From: CAZAZQ01 sp964489705
GTDB lineage: Bacteria; Zixibacteria; MSB-5A5; GN15; FEB-12
DNA length: 64,000 nt
Reading direction: 5' to 3'
NCBI GenBank assembly: GCA_964489705.1
Contig: CAZAZQ010000010.1
Location: forward strand, 80,311 to 144,310
Shown: piece by piece, positions 18,303 to 27,434 of the stretch
Numbering within the stretch: the stretch's first letter is position 1
Layout: every line of letters begins with the position of its first letter
Translations under genes and position numbers: made by a program
Notes under the pieces: generated by a model
Told to the model about the DNA's origin: nothing
The model's input: only the letters and a program-made list of their open reading frames with translations
The model's database searches: none

Positions 18303-20036
18303 ATGGCAAAGAAGAGAATTGGCGAACTCCTGCTGGAAAAAGGATATATTACTCCCCAGCAACTGGAAGAGGGATTGAAACAGCAAACGGTTACGGGGCG
18401 CCGTTTGGGGGAAATCCTTGTCGAAAAGGGCTATATTACCGAGGATCAGCTCATCGATACCATTTCGGAACGTCTTTCCATCCCTCGCTTGACGTTATCG
18501 TCGATGGTTATCGATCCGCAAGTAGTCAGGCAGGTGCCGGTGGAGCTGGCACGACGGTACACTCTTATTCCGGTGTTTGAAATCGGCAAGGCGCTGACCA
18601 TTGCGATGGCCGATCCGCTTAATATTATCGCCATAGATGAGATAAAATACCGTACCGGCAGGGTCATCAAGCGGGCGGTGGCGAGCTCGTCTGAAATCAA
18701 AGATGCCATTGACCAGTATTATTCGGTCGCCGATTCGCTGAACAATCTTATCGGTTCCAAGACGGAAATTGAAGCGGTGACCAAGGCGATTCCGCAGACT
18801 TCCGTCATGGCGGGGGAGAGCGCCGTTGCCAATCTGGTCAATCTTCTCATTACCAAAGCGGTCAAAGACCGAGCGTCGGACATTCACATCGAGCCGGAAG
18901 AGACCCGCTTACGGATTCGCTACCGGATTGACGGCGTCATGCGGGAAGAAGCGGCGCCGCCGAAATCCATGCAGAACGAGTTGATCTCTCGTATAAAAAT
19001 CGCCGCTAACCTTGACGTCTCCGAAAAACGTTTGCCGCAGGACGGACGGTTTATGATGACGGTCGATGGTTCCAACATCGACTTGCGGGTTTCGACCTTG
19101 CCGACTATTCACGGAGAGAAAATCGTAATTCGTATTCTCGATCGTCGCAATCTCCTGTTGACCTTGCAGCAGTTGGGTTTCAGCGAAAAGATGGAGCGGG
19201 CGTGGCGGAATGTTATCCGCAAGCCGGAGGGGATGGTTCTCATCACCGGACCGACTTCCAGCGGAAAAACATCGACGTTGTATGCCACCCTGCAGGCGAT
19301 CAACTCCATTGAGAAAAATATCATTACCGTCGAAGACCCGGTGGAGTATTCGCTGCCGCTCATCATCCAAATTCAGATTAACGAGAAAGCCGGTTTGACC
19401 TTTCCGTCGACTCTTCGCTCGATTCTCCGGCAGAATCCGGATGTCATTATGATAGGGGAGATCCGTGACAGAGAGACGGCGCAAATGGCGGTACGCTCCG
19501 CTCTGACGGGACATTTGGTCTTTTCCACCATTCATACCAACGATGCCCCCTCGACTATCGCCCGTCTTATCGATATGGGGCTGGAAGATTACCTGGTGGC
19601 GACGGCGTTAAAAGGGGTTTTGGCACAGCGCCTGGTGCGGGTCAATTGCCCCGAATGTCGCGAGACCTACCGTCCCGCCGATTCGGTTTTGCAGCGAGCC
19701 GGGCTGTTGGAGTTGGCGGATGTGTTTGAGTTCAAACGAGGGGTCGGCTGTCCGCACTGCCGGAATACCGGCTTCAAGGGGCAGACGGGTATTTTTGAAT
19801 TCATCGAAATAACGCCCTACATCTCGGAATTGATTATGAGAAAAGCCTCGATAAATCAGATTAAAGACGAGGCTCGAAAGAACGGCTATATCCCTCTCTT
19901 TGAAATGGGCTTGGAGAAGCTTCGGAAGGGAATTATCAGCCTTGAAGAACTGCTCAAGCAAACCTACAACATTGAAGATTATCACTACCCGGACGGGAAA
20001 GCAACGGTAACGGTTACTCATGCCAGTGCAGTATAA
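18303..20036 (+). CDS. pilB: Type IV pilus / type II secretion assembly ATPase (PilB/GspE)
   Basis: The cytoplasmic hexameric ATPase that drives pilin polymerisation. I prefer the ATG at 18303 (MAKKRIGELL, the usual family beginning) over an in-frame GTG at 18270. From there it is 577 aa: an N-terminal GspE/MshE-type domain (about 1-140), Walker A GPTSSGKTS (316-324), Walker B VIMIGE (381-386), the Asp and His boxes between and after them, and a tetracysteine zinc site (C449, C452, C483, C486) present in assembly rather than retraction ATPases. It is the first gene of a contiguous eight-gene operon and overlaps pilC by 17 nt. No clear promoter was found in the ~210 nt upstream. Confidence 0.92.
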   Translation: MAKKRIGELLLEKGYITPQQLEEGLKQQTVTGRRLGEILVEKGYITEDQLIDTISERLSIPRLTLSSMVIDPQVVRQVPVELARRYTLIPVFEIGKALTIAMADPLNIIAIDEIKYRTGRVIKRAVASSSEIKDAIDQYYSVADSLNNLIGSKTEIEAVTKAIPQTSVMAGESAVANLVNLLITKAVKDRASDIHIEPEETRLRIRYRIDGVMREEAAPPKSMQNELISRIKIAANLDVSEKRLPQDGRFMMTVDGSNIDLRVSTLPTIHGEKIVIRILDRRNLLLTLQQLGFSEKMERAWRNVIRKPEGMVLITGPTSSGKTSTLYATLQAINSIEKNIITVEDPVEYSLPLIIQIQINEKAGLTFPSTLRSILRQNPDVIMIGEIRDRETAQMAVRSALTGHLVFSTIHTNDAPSTIARLIDMGLEDYLVATALKGVLAQRLVRVNCPECRETYRPADSVLQRAGLLELADVFEFKRGVGCPHCRNTGFKGQTGIFEFIEITPYISELIMRKASINQIKDEARKNGYIPLFEMGLEKLRKGIISLEELLKQTYNIEDYHYPDGKATVTVTHASAV

Positions 20037-21237
20037 ATATCGCGCCGTCGCCTATGACGGGGAATCGCGAGAGGGAATCCTTACGGCGGAAAAGCCGGAG
20101 CAAGTGGTCGATTACCTCTCGCAACAGAACTTGATTCCCATCTCCATTACGCCTTTTCAGAAAAAGCGTCCTTTCTCTCTTTTGGGCTTTTTCCGGAAAA
20201 CCGACTATGATAACCTCATCCTGTTCACCCATAATCTCCTGACGATGTATCGCGCCGGTATTCCTATGTTACGGGCGTTGAGTATCATGCAAATCGGGCC
20301 CAAGGGGAGCCGCTTCAATCAGGCAATTGAGCATATCCGTCATGATGTCCAATCCGGTAAGCAGCTTTCCCAAGCTATGGCGAACATTGACGGACTTTTC
20401 CCGCCCGTCTATATCTCCTGTGTTGCCGCCGGGGAGGAAGCGGGGAAGCTGGAAGAAATTCTGGAGGAGTTGGCTTCTCTGTTGGAACGGGACATGGAGC
20501 TTTCCCGCCAAATTAAGTCAGGGATTCGATACCCGCTTATTGTTATTTTTGCTATTGCGGTTGCGTTCGTGGTTTTGATGACCTATGTAATTCCCAAGTT
20601 TGTCGGCTTTTACGAAGGCTTCGGTGCCCAGCTCCCCTTGCCGACTCGGGTGATAATTGCCATCAGCAACTTCTTTACCGACTACTGGATGGTAGTCTTG
20701 GGATTGGTTGTCGGCTCTATTTTCACCTTGAAAAAAGTTATGAGTACCGAAAAAGGAAAGCTCTGGATAGATAGGAAGCTGCTGAAAGTTCCTATTTTGG
20801 GGAATCTCATTATCAAGGGGAATGTCGCTCGTTTTACCATGATGTTTCGGATCCTCTTCCAGTCCGGATTGCCGATTGTGAAGTCGTTGGAAGTACTGCA
20901 AGATTCGGTGAAAAACAGCGCTATCGGGCTTGAGATTAAGAAATTCGGGAAAATCTTCCGGGAAGGTAAAGAAAGCGCCTTGACATCCAAGGAGTTCGAT
21001 TACTTTCCCGAGATGTCGCTGCAAATGATGGCTATCGGCTTGGAGTCGGGTTCTCTTGACAAGATGCTCCATGAGATAAGCATGCACTACAGCAAGGACG
21101 TTCAGTATACTTCCCGGCATTTGACCTCGATTTTGGAACCGGTGCTCACCTTGATTATCGGCTTGTTTATCTTGGTGTTAGCCCTTGCCATTTTCCTGCC
21201 GATGTGGAACCTCATCAGCGTATTCAAGGGGGGATGA
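20020..21237 (+). CDS. pilC: Pilus/secretion inner-membrane platform protein (PilC/GspF)
   Basis: The polytopic platform on which the ATPase acts. The 405-aa protein has the family's two repeated GspF cytoplasmic domains (about 70-190 and 270-395) and three hydrophobic helices (about 170-192, 217-240 and 375-400). The LFTHNLLTMYRAGIPMLRAL and FRILFQSGLPIVKSL stretches are the matching signature segments of the two repeats. It overlaps pilB by 17 nt. An 80-nt gap with a small hairpin separates it from the first pilin gene. Confidence 0.92.
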   Translation: MPVQYKYRAVAYDGESREGILTAEKPEQVVDYLSQQNLIPISITPFQKKRPFSLLGFFRKTDYDNLILFTHNLLTMYRAGIPMLRALSIMQIGPKGSRFNQAIEHIRHDVQSGKQLSQAMANIDGLFPPVYISCVAAGEEAGKLEEILEELASLLERDMELSRQIKSGIRYPLIVIFAIAVAFVVLMTYVIPKFVGFYEGFGAQLPLPTRVIIAISNFFTDYWMVVLGLVVGSIFTLKKVMSTEKGKLWIDRKLLKVPILGNLIIKGNVARFTMMFRILFQSGLPIVKSLEVLQDSVKNSAIGLEIKKFGKIFREGKESALTSKEFDYFPEMSLQMMAIGLESGSLDKMLHEISMHYSKDVQYTSRHLTSILEPVLTLIIGLFILVLALAIFLPMWNLISVFKGG

Positions 21238-21247
21238 AAACGTAAAT

Positions 21248-21268
21248 TATCGGCATTTTTTACCGATA
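21248..21268 (+). other. Short intercistronic hairpin before the pilin genes
   Basis: TATCGG pairs with CCGATA around a 9-nt U-rich loop in the gap between pilC and the first pilin. It lacks a terminal T-run. It could protect or attenuate the message so that pilin is made in larger amounts than the machine proteins; that is inference. Confidence 0.3.
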
Positions 21269-21317
21269 TGAGGAATGAATACTGGCTTGAAGCAATCAAT
21301 TACTTAGGAGGTGCGAA

Positions 21318-21746
21318 ATGCGCTTGAGACACACTCGTCAGGGGGGCTTTACTCTGATTGAGTTGGTGATTATCATTGTTGTTCTTGGAATTTTGGCGGC
21401 TGTCGCGATTCCGAAGTACCAGGATATGTCTGGGGAAGCGAAGGAAGCGGCTTGCCGAAGCGCACTTGGGGCTCTCCGTTCGGGAATAACAATTTTTTAC
21501 GCCAATCAAGCAGTACAAACCGGTACCGCCACATGGCCGACTCTTGCCGAGCTTGAGACGCCGGGGGTGGTGATGGCTCAAGGAATTCCTCCGAATCCGT
21601 ATCAATCCGAAAGCAACGCTCCCGATTCCATCGTGACCGGGGTCACGAAGGGGACAATTGTCGGAACCCGCGGGGGATGGGCATACCTTGCCAGCACAGG
21701 AGAAATTTGGGCGAATACCAACACCGTCGGTGAGAACCAGTGGTAA
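21318..21746 (+). CDS. Type IV prepilin / pseudopilin (first)
   Basis: A 142-aa class III signal sequence protein: RQGG|FTLIEL with the prepilin peptidase site after G10, glutamate at mature position 5 (E15) and a ~22-residue hydrophobic alpha-1 helix (VIIIVVLGILAAVAIP). The globular part is short, with one early cysteine. A strong ribosome binding site (TTAGGAGG) precedes the ATG, fitting a highly expressed subunit. The processing peptidase (PilD) is not encoded in this window. Whether this is the major pilin or a minor one cannot be decided from sequence; it has no GspG-type calcium-site aspartates that I can see. Confidence 0.88.
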   Translation: MRLRHTRQGGFTLIELVIIIVVLGILAAVAIPKYQDMSGEAKEAACRSALGALRSGITIFYANQAVQTGTATWPTLAELETPGVVMAQGIPPNPYQSESNAPDSIVTGVTKGTIVGTRGGWAYLASTGEIWANTNTVGENQW

Positions 21747-21771
21747 TCACTGAGTAATCGGTGAACGGTCT

Positions 21772-22242
21772 ATGCGGATGAACAACCGGAAACATAAGCA
21801 CAAACAGGTCGACCAGAGTGGTTTCACTCTGGTCGAGCTTGTTATCATCATTGTCGTGCTCGGGATTCTTGCCGCCATCGCGGTCCCTAAGTTTTCGAAT
21901 ATGTCCGAGAACTCGAAAATCAACGCCACCAAAAAGGAAATGATGGTGCTGAAACGAGCCCTGGTCGGTAACCCGGATGTCATCTCAGGCGGACAATACG
22001 TAGAAAGAGGGTTTGAAGGAGACGTCGGTTTCTTACCTTCGCAATTGGTTGATTTGGCAGTGAAACCGGACTCAGTCGCAACCTATGACAAGCTGACCCG
22101 TCTGGGTTGGAACGGTCCCTACATCGACAGCACCAACGGCAACTATTTGACGGATGCATGGGGTACGGCGTACGTTTACGATCCGGCAAACCGGCGAATT
22201 ATCTCAGTCGGCGGGTCGGATAGTCTCATCATTACGTTCTAA
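21772..22242 (+). CDS. Type II secretion/pilus major pseudopilin-like protein (GspG-like)
   Basis: A 156-aa prepilin with a lysine/histidine-rich leader, cleavage site DQSG|FTLVEL after G17 and glutamate E22. Unlike its neighbour it has a C-terminal region of GspG type: LGWNGPYIDSTNGNYLTDAWGTAYVYD, where DAWG and the preceding loop form the calcium-binding beta part in major pseudopilins. It starts 25 nt after the first pilin and ends 11 nt before the PilM-PilN fusion. The two pilins share the alpha-1 helix (VIIIVVLGILAA) almost exactly and probably arose by duplication. Confidence 0.87.
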   Translation: MRMNNRKHKHKQVDQSGFTLVELVIIIVVLGILAAIAVPKFSNMSENSKINATKKEMMVLKRALVGNPDVISGGQYVERGFEGDVGFLPSQLVDLAVKPDSVATYDKLTRLGWNGPYIDSTNGNYLTDAWGTAYVYDPANRRIISVGGSDSLIITF

Positions 22243-22253
22243 CGAGGATATTC

Positions 22254-23888
22254 ATGCTTGGGTTGAAAGAAAAAGCTGAAGAAATTAAAAAGAAGATCGT
22301 TCCGTCGAAGGATGCCGATACTATTGAACGTACCGACGACCAGAACGAGACCTTTTCTGCTCAGCTTATTCGCCCGAAGCGTACTTTTTATTTCGGGAGA
22401 CGACTCTCTTTTTCCATCAATGATAATTCCATCCAAATGGCGGCGGTTGCACATTGGGGAAAGAAAAAGAGAATTTTAGATGTCAGAAAAGTTTATATCC
22501 CGCTGGACCTGCGGAGCCCGGAAGAAAAAGCCGATTTCCTTTCCGGTTTAATCCAAGAATTTGTCGATCGATATGCGCAGATTGGCTCTCGGGTGACCCT
22601 TGCCATTTCCGGTAGGGAGACGGCATTCCGAACTGTCTGTATTCCCATGTTGAAAGGCAATGACCTTGATGCCGCCATCAAGTACGAGGTGACCCGTCAG
22701 ATTCCTTTTCATGAAGAAGAAAATATTTACGATTATCGGGCCTTATTCCGAGCCGGAGCCGGAAACACCGATCGCTATAAAGTAGCCCTGTATGCAACTA
22801 TCAAGCGGTATGTCGAAGAAAACCTCAAGCCATTCCGTTTGAAGAAAATCGAGGTCAGTGCCGTCCATTACAACTATGATGTGGTCGGTTACCTACTGAC
22901 TCATCTCGCCGATTTTGAGGATAACAACCATTACTCTGTTATCAATATCGATAGAAATTATACGGAGATATCGTTCTATCACGGCATGATGCTGGAGTTT
23001 TTCCACATCAGTCCGATCGGCACTTCATTTTTGGCGCAAGAAGGAAACGAGGCAAGCTTCGAGGAGTTTGCCGAGCAGCTCTCCTCGGAAATTCAAACGT
23101 CGCTTGACTATTACACCGGTCAGTACCCGGAGAGTTTGACGGAGAGAATATATGTCTACGGCGACTTGACCTACAGCGAGGAGTTGTTGGACAAGCTGAA
23201 TACCAACACCGGCATTGCCTTTGAGCGTTTCCCCGTCGAGAAACTGGATTTTGTTTCTTCGAAGGATGAGGCTTTTCTGGAAATTTTACCGGTCTGTTTG
23301 CCGGCGTTGGCGGCGGCAACCTGTGATGTTCGGTTGGGGGATTGTCTTCCCGAGGAAGATCGTCTCCGCCGGAAGAAAAGAAAAGTTGATCTTATTGGTC
23401 GCCTCTCTCTGGTAGTATTGCTGCTGGGCTTAATAACGAGCTGGTTCTTTTTGAAGCAAGATACGATGATAATTCAGAACAAGCTTTTGACCCTCACCCG
23501 TCAAGTGGAAGAGTTTAAGAATTCCAATATGTACGGCACCTATAATATCTTGAAGCGCAAAATCACTACCTACCAAGCCTACCTCGAACGGGCGAAGAAG
23601 GAGCCGAGTTACTTCCACTTGAACTTGAAAGAACTGTCGTTGATAACGCCGCCGGCCGTTCGATTGTACGATGTGGAGTACCGTCCGGTCGATTCGAGCG
23701 CTAATCTTACCTTACAAGGCTTGGTGACTTCAAACGATATCCCGCCGGAAGTCATTTTAGCCGAGTATGTCGAGAACCTGAACGCTTCTCCGTTTTTTGA
23801 GAATGTCAATCTGGTGCGCTACGACAAGAAGCAGGTGGGGGAAGGGTTTGAAATGGAGTTCCAGATAATGATGAAAGGGATTGTATGA
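22254..23888 (+). CDS. PilM-PilN fusion (GspL-like pilus assembly protein)
   Basis: A 544-aa protein joining two subunits that are usually separate. The first ~370 residues are an actin-like PilM domain (VTLAISGRETAFRTVCIPM, YEVTRQIPF, SVINIDRNYTEISFY); a single hydrophobic helix lies at about 380-399; the rest, with a coiled coil (residues about 400-455) and a ferredoxin-like end, matches PilN. In E. coli-type systems GspL has the same order. It would link the cytoplasmic ATPase to the periplasmic PilO/PilP proteins. pilO begins within its last four bases. I see no frameshift; the fusion is a single uninterrupted frame. Confidence 0.82.
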   Translation: MLGLKEKAEEIKKKIVPSKDADTIERTDDQNETFSAQLIRPKRTFYFGRRLSFSINDNSIQMAAVAHWGKKKRILDVRKVYIPLDLRSPEEKADFLSGLIQEFVDRYAQIGSRVTLAISGRETAFRTVCIPMLKGNDLDAAIKYEVTRQIPFHEEENIYDYRALFRAGAGNTDRYKVALYATIKRYVEENLKPFRLKKIEVSAVHYNYDVVGYLLTHLADFEDNNHYSVINIDRNYTEISFYHGMMLEFFHISPIGTSFLAQEGNEASFEEFAEQLSSEIQTSLDYYTGQYPESLTERIYVYGDLTYSEELLDKLNTNTGIAFERFPVEKLDFVSSKDEAFLEILPVCLPALAAATCDVRLGDCLPEEDRLRRKKRKVDLIGRLSLVVLLLGLITSWFFLKQDTMIIQNKLLTLTRQVEEFKNSNMYGTYNILKRKITTYQAYLERAKKEPSYFHLNLKELSLITPPAVRLYDVEYRPVDSSANLTLQGLVTSNDIPPEVILAEYVENLNASPFFENVNLVRYDKKQVGEGFEMEFQIMMKGIV

Positions 23889-24448
23889 AGAAGCGGGTGC
23901 TGGCATACTCATCGATAGGTGGGGCTTTGGTGTTGGGCTGGTTTCTGTTCCTTTATACGCCTATTCATAAGCAACGACAGCAACTGGCGCTGGAAATCCA
24001 AAAAGCCCAACAGCAGTTGGACGACTACAATCGGATTATGAGCGAACTTCCGCGCTTCGTCCGACTCAGTCGGCAACTGGAGCAAAAGCGAAGCGAACTG
24101 AACACCAACCTCTTTGCCAAGGACGATATCTTGCGGCTGTTCGAGCAGCTCGATACTCAAGCCCGCCAGCAAAGATTGGAGATTACCGAGATTACGCCGC
24201 CAGTGGAAGAGTTGCTGTTGCTCAACCGGATGGTGCCCGACTCGACGACCCCACAGTTTTTGTCTCTGACGCTCAAACTGAAAGGCGATTACGTCGATTT
24301 CGGAAAGTTTTTGAAAATTGTCGAACAATCGAATTATTTTCGGGTGATTAATCGCTGTAAAATCACCGGTTCTCGGGGCGGGGATGTCAATCTTCGTTTT
24401 GAGTTGAGTTTTAACGCCTTGTTGGGGAATTTCGGGGAAAAGGTATGA
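23885..24448 (+). CDS. pilO: PilO-like pilus assembly protein
   Basis: A 187-aa bitopic inner-membrane protein with one helix at residues 7-25, a coiled coil at about 28-75 and a C-terminal ferredoxin-like domain (TLKLKGDYVDFGKFLKIVEQ), as in PilO/GspM. It would pair with the PilN part of the preceding protein in the periplasm and set alignment with the secretin. It overlaps both neighbours by 4 nt, which argues for tightly coupled production in equal amounts. Family sequences are poorly conserved; position supports the call as much as sequence does. Confidence 0.8.
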   Translation: MKKRVLAYSSIGGALVLGWFLFLYTPIHKQRQQLALEIQKAQQQLDDYNRIMSELPRFVRLSRQLEQKRSELNTNLFAKDDILRLFEQLDTQARQQRLEITEITPPVEELLLLNRMVPDSTTPQFLSLTLKLKGDYVDFGKFLKIVEQSNYFRVINRCKITGSRGGDVNLRFELSFNALLGNFGEKV

Positions 24449-24888
24449 GCGAGCAAAAGCGAAAGAAAGTGCTCTATGCGGTGCTGGTGCTTGCCGTCAT
24501 TTGGGGGATATACAACTTCCCCTCCAAGCGGAGTAAAGGCTCCGGTGAGAGGTCGGATACCGGAACGGAACTGTTGGAAGAGACGGCTCCGCCGGTTAAA
24601 ACCCCTCCCTTGACAAAGATGATTAATATCGAGCAAAAATCAAAAGAACCGTGGGGAGACGATCCGTTCCGGGTACAGGCGCAAGTCGTGGAAGTGGTAA
24701 GCCATACGCCGGGTTGGCATCTGTCCGGGATTGTTTTCAATTCCCAAGCACCGTTGGCGATTGTCAATAACCGGCCGGTACGGATCGGGGATGTGGTAAA
24801 CAATGCCACGGTTGTGTCGATAAAACCAAAAGAAGTGGTTCTGGAGCATAACGGCTCATTATTGACGTTAACGATTTCCAAAGGATGA
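24445..24888 (+). CDS. PilP/GspC-like pilus assembly protein
   Basis: A 147-aa protein with one N-terminal helix (about 9-25), a flexible linker, and a small beta-rich domain (about 70-147) containing WHLSGIVFNSQAPLAIVNNRPVRIGDVV, the homology region shared by PilP and GspC that touches the secretin. PWGDDPF before this domain is also typical. It lacks the lipobox of classical PilP, so it would be anchored by its helix, as GspC is. It overlaps pilO by 4 nt and the secretin gene starts 4 nt after it. Confidence 0.78.
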   Translation: MSEQKRKKVLYAVLVLAVIWGIYNFPSKRSKGSGERSDTGTELLEETAPPVKTPPLTKMINIEQKSKEPWGDDPFRVQAQVVEVVSHTPGWHLSGIVFNSQAPLAIVNNRPVRIGDVVNNATVVSIKPKEVVLEHNGSLLTLTISKG

Positions 24889-24892
24889 GGAT

Positions 24893-26176
24893 ATGAGCAA
24901 GCGGGTACGGAGAATACTTTCTCTCCTGGTGATATTGTCGGTGTTTCCCTTTTTGTGCGAAGCGGCGGGGTTGAGCTCTTCGGAAAAATTGTCGTTGGAG
25001 CTGGAAGAAGTGCCGCTGACCATGGTACTCCAGATGATAGCACAGCAGAACAATCTCAATCTGGTTATTTCCGGTGACGTCTCAGCGGATGTCTCGGTGC
25101 GGCTGAACGACGTTGACCTTCCGACGGCGTTGAACACCATTTTGTCTCCTTTGGGATACAACTACTACTTGAAAAACGATGTCATCGTCGTCAAACCGAT
25201 TGAAGTCGATGCTCCCGACGAGTTGGTTTCCAAAATGATAACCCTTCGCTATATCAAGCCGTTGACGGCGAAGAAAGCTCTGGAAAAGCGCCTCTCGGAA
25301 AAGGGGAGCGTCATTATCCTCGACGATGCGACGGATAACAAAGGCGGAAGCAAGAAATATCAAGCCAACAAGATAATCGTCACCGATTTCCCGTATGTCG
25401 TCGAAATGCTGGAAGAGCTCATTAGAACTATCGACAAACCGGAGCGCATGGTTTCAATAGAGGTGAAAATCATCGAGAACAAGGTCGACAGCCAATCCAA
25501 GCTCGGTTTTTCCTGGCCTACTTCGCTCGAAACGGTGTTTGGGGCAACCTCTGAGGGAGATTCGACCAGTTCTTCATCTCTGAGCGGGGTGACCGGCGAA
25601 TATGATTTGAATTCCGGCACGTGGACCTGGGGGACGTTGACCGTCAGCCAAATGCGGGTGGTATTGGATTTGCTGAACCAAAGCGGCAACAGCAAGCTCA
25701 TATCCGACCCCCACATCACGACGCTGGAAAATCACGAGGCGGTCATCAAAGTGGAAACCGTCGTGCCGATACCGACCTTGAATCGTTTCAGTGAGGGAGC
25801 AATTGTCCAGGATATCGTGACGTTCCAGGACGAGGAGATAGGTATTTCCCTCCGGGTAACTCCGCGCATCAATGAGAACGGCAAGATAACGATGGAAGTT
25901 TCTCCGAAGGTGGAGGACATCATCGGATTTTCCGGGACGGGGGAGAACAAGAAGCCGATTACAACCTCTCGGTCAATCACCACCGTGATTACCGTTGACG
26001 ACGGCGAAACGGCTGCACTGGGCGGCTTGCTGAAGGAAGACGAGATTATTCAAGAGCAAAAACTTCCCTTATTGGGTTCCATCCCGGTTTTGGGAAAGCT
26101 CTTGTTTACCAATAAGTCCAAAGAGAAGACGACGACCGATTTGATAATTCTCATCACTCCTCACGTACTCGACTAA
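24893..26176 (+). CDS. pilQ: Secretin (PilQ/GspD/MshL family), short form
   Basis: The outer-membrane ring through which the fibre passes. After a signal peptide (about 1-24), there is an STN/N0-type domain (LSLELEEVPLTMVLQMIAQQ, then VSVRLNDVDLPTALNTIL), an N1-type domain (KMITLRYIKPLTAKKALE), and the C-terminal beta-barrel secretin domain with the signature VPIPTLNRFSEGAIVQDIVTFQ through ETAALGGLLKE and LGSIPVLGKLLFTNKS. At 427 aa it is far shorter than PilQ or GspD because the AMIN domains or extra N domains are missing. The start has a GGATGAGG ribosome binding site. It ends the operon; a weak GCTCT/AGAGC hairpin follows at about 26184. Confidence 0.9.
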   Translation: MSKRVRRILSLLVILSVFPFLCEAAGLSSSEKLSLELEEVPLTMVLQMIAQQNNLNLVISGDVSADVSVRLNDVDLPTALNTILSPLGYNYYLKNDVIVVKPIEVDAPDELVSKMITLRYIKPLTAKKALEKRLSEKGSVIILDDATDNKGGSKKYQANKIIVTDFPYVVEMLEELIRTIDKPERMVSIEVKIIENKVDSQSKLGFSWPTSLETVFGATSEGDSTSSSSLSGVTGEYDLNSGTWTWGTLTVSQMRVVLDLLNQSGNSKLISDPHITTLENHEAVIKVETVVPIPTLNRFSEGAIVQDIVTFQDEEIGISLRVTPRINENGKITMEVSPKVEDIIGFSGTGENKKPITTSRSITTVITVDDGETAALGGLLKEDEIIQEQKLPLLGSIPVLGKLLFTNKSKEKTTTDLIILITPHVLD

Positions 26177-26199
26177 TACGGATGCTCTAAAAGAGCTCT

Positions 26200-26652
26200 T
26201 TATTGTCGAGAAGGGAGAAGCAACCACCGTTTGGAACGACTCAGCAAGAGCTGAAGAGTCAAAATCATCAAGCCTACATCGAACAAGAGAGATTTCCATG
26301 CCGATTCGGTGGCGCTTTTTGCCGCCTTAAAGCAGCCGCAATCGATGTCGATACCTCGAATGATAGTGCTGCTGAGGGCAAGAATGAATATTGCCACCAT
26401 CAAAAAAATGAGAAGCACCGCTCCGCGATAGAATATCCCGAAAATCAAGAAAAGCCCGCAGAGAAGCTCCACCCAGGGCAGGATGAGAGCTATCAAATTT
26501 ATCAGGTTTCCCGGTATCAGGTGATAATACCAGATGGACTTGGCGAAGGAGCCGGGGTCCATGATTTTATAATACGAAGCATAAATGAACAGGAGACCGA
26601 CGATAAGGCGGGAGAGCATGGTGAAATAATCGTTATCGATTACCCGTCGCAT
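26200..26652 (-). CDS. MauE/DoxX-like redox-associated membrane protein
   Basis: A 150-aa protein with four membrane helices and the family signature FIYASYYKIMDPGSFAKSIWYY near the N-terminus. A CGCF motif (DIDCGCF, about residue 105) faces the extracytoplasmic side in relatives and is thought to take part in disulfide or electron transfer. MauE-type proteins commonly sit beside thioredoxin or rhodanese-like genes; here the rhodanese gene overlaps its start by 13 nt. It probably helps keep cysteines of exported proteins in the right state. The gene converges with the secretin gene with only 23 nt between. Confidence 0.83.
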   Translation of the reverse strand: MRRVIDNDYFTMLSRLIVGLLFIYASYYKIMDPGSFAKSIWYYHLIPGNLINLIALILPWVELLCGLFLIFGIFYRGAVLLIFLMVAIFILALSSTIIRGIDIDCGCFKAAKSATESAWKSLLFDVGLMILTLQLLLSRSKRWLLLPSRQ

Positions 26653-27155
26653 TGGCGTCTCCTTTCAATCGGCAGATTCAGTTTTTTCCATTGCCGCCAT
26701 CCTCCGAAGAAGATGGAAATGTTGGTATACCCGAAGGCTTGAAGATTTCGTGCCAGTTGGAGGGAGAGATCGCATTCCTCACCGGAACAGAAGGTAATAA
26801 TCGGATAGTCTTTCGGCACGTTCAGAGTCGAGTCGAAAAATTGTTCAAGGTTGTCGTCGGGGAGATAGTCAAACGGAACATTGATAGCTCCCGCAATGGT
26901 ACCGCATTCAAATTCTTCCGGTTCCCGCGCATCGACAAAAAGAACATTGCCCGCATTGTACTCAAGTTGGGCGACATCCACTCCGATGAAAGGCGGATCG
27001 CCCGGCATGGCGGCGGGAGGCACCACCGGATCCCCGGAATCGGAAATCGAGCGATACGCTCCGACGTATGGAATCTTGGCGGGAGAAAAGAGGTTTACCG
27101 TCAGTCCGAGAACCGTTGCCAGCACGACGATAATGAGCGCTTGTTTTCCTGCCAT
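26640..27155 (-). CDS. Membrane-anchored rhodanese-like protein
   Basis: A 171-aa protein with an N-terminal helix (about residues 5-22) and a rhodanese domain (about 55-165). The entry aspartate and arginine lie in VDAREPEEF, and the active-site loop is CSGEEC (C123-C128), with the catalytic C123 at the expected place; the second cysteine in the loop is unusual. The domain would face the periplasm, where it may carry persulfide or serve as a thiol relay with the MauE-like protein encoded next. A CATRHE-like spacing is absent. No promoter that I trust was found in the ~190 nt upstream. Confidence 0.82.
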   Translation of the reverse strand: MAGKQALIIVVLATVLGLTVNLFSPAKIPYVGAYRSISDSGDPVVPPAAMPGDPPFIGVDVAQLEYNAGNVLFVDAREPEEFECGTIAGAINVPFDYLPDDNLEQFFDSTLNVPKDYPIITFCSGEECDLSLQLARNLQAFGYTNISIFFGGWRQWKKLNLPIERRRQCDG

Positions 27156-27352
27156 ATTTTTTCGGCTCCGTTGCTTGGTCGTTATTGCCTTCTCTTAAAG
27201 ACGCCTTTTCTTGTGTCTTTCCGATGTTGCGTCAAAAAAACTCAAACGCTCTCACCGGTCAAGGTAATTTCTTTGAGCTTTATACTCTTATGAAAAAAAA
27301 GTGTCCCATTTTTTGATAAAGAGGGGGAAGCTATTGAGTGGAATGGGATAAG

Positions 27353-27382
27353 AAAAACGGGACTTACGTACGGCAAGTCCCG
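27353..27382 (-). terminator. Rho-independent terminator (minus strand)
   Basis: On the minus strand CGGGACTT pairs with AAGTCCCG (8 bp, 9-nt loop) followed by TTTTTC. It lies about 52 nt after the stop of the 61-aa gene. Outer bases ATTGAGT/AATG and CATT/ACTCAAT (27333-27395) can also pair, so it sits inside a larger foldback. Confidence 0.75.
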
Positions 27383-27434
27383 CTCATTACTCAATGTGCT
27401 TGGAGGATATTTTTAGGTAGCTGTCATTTTTACT

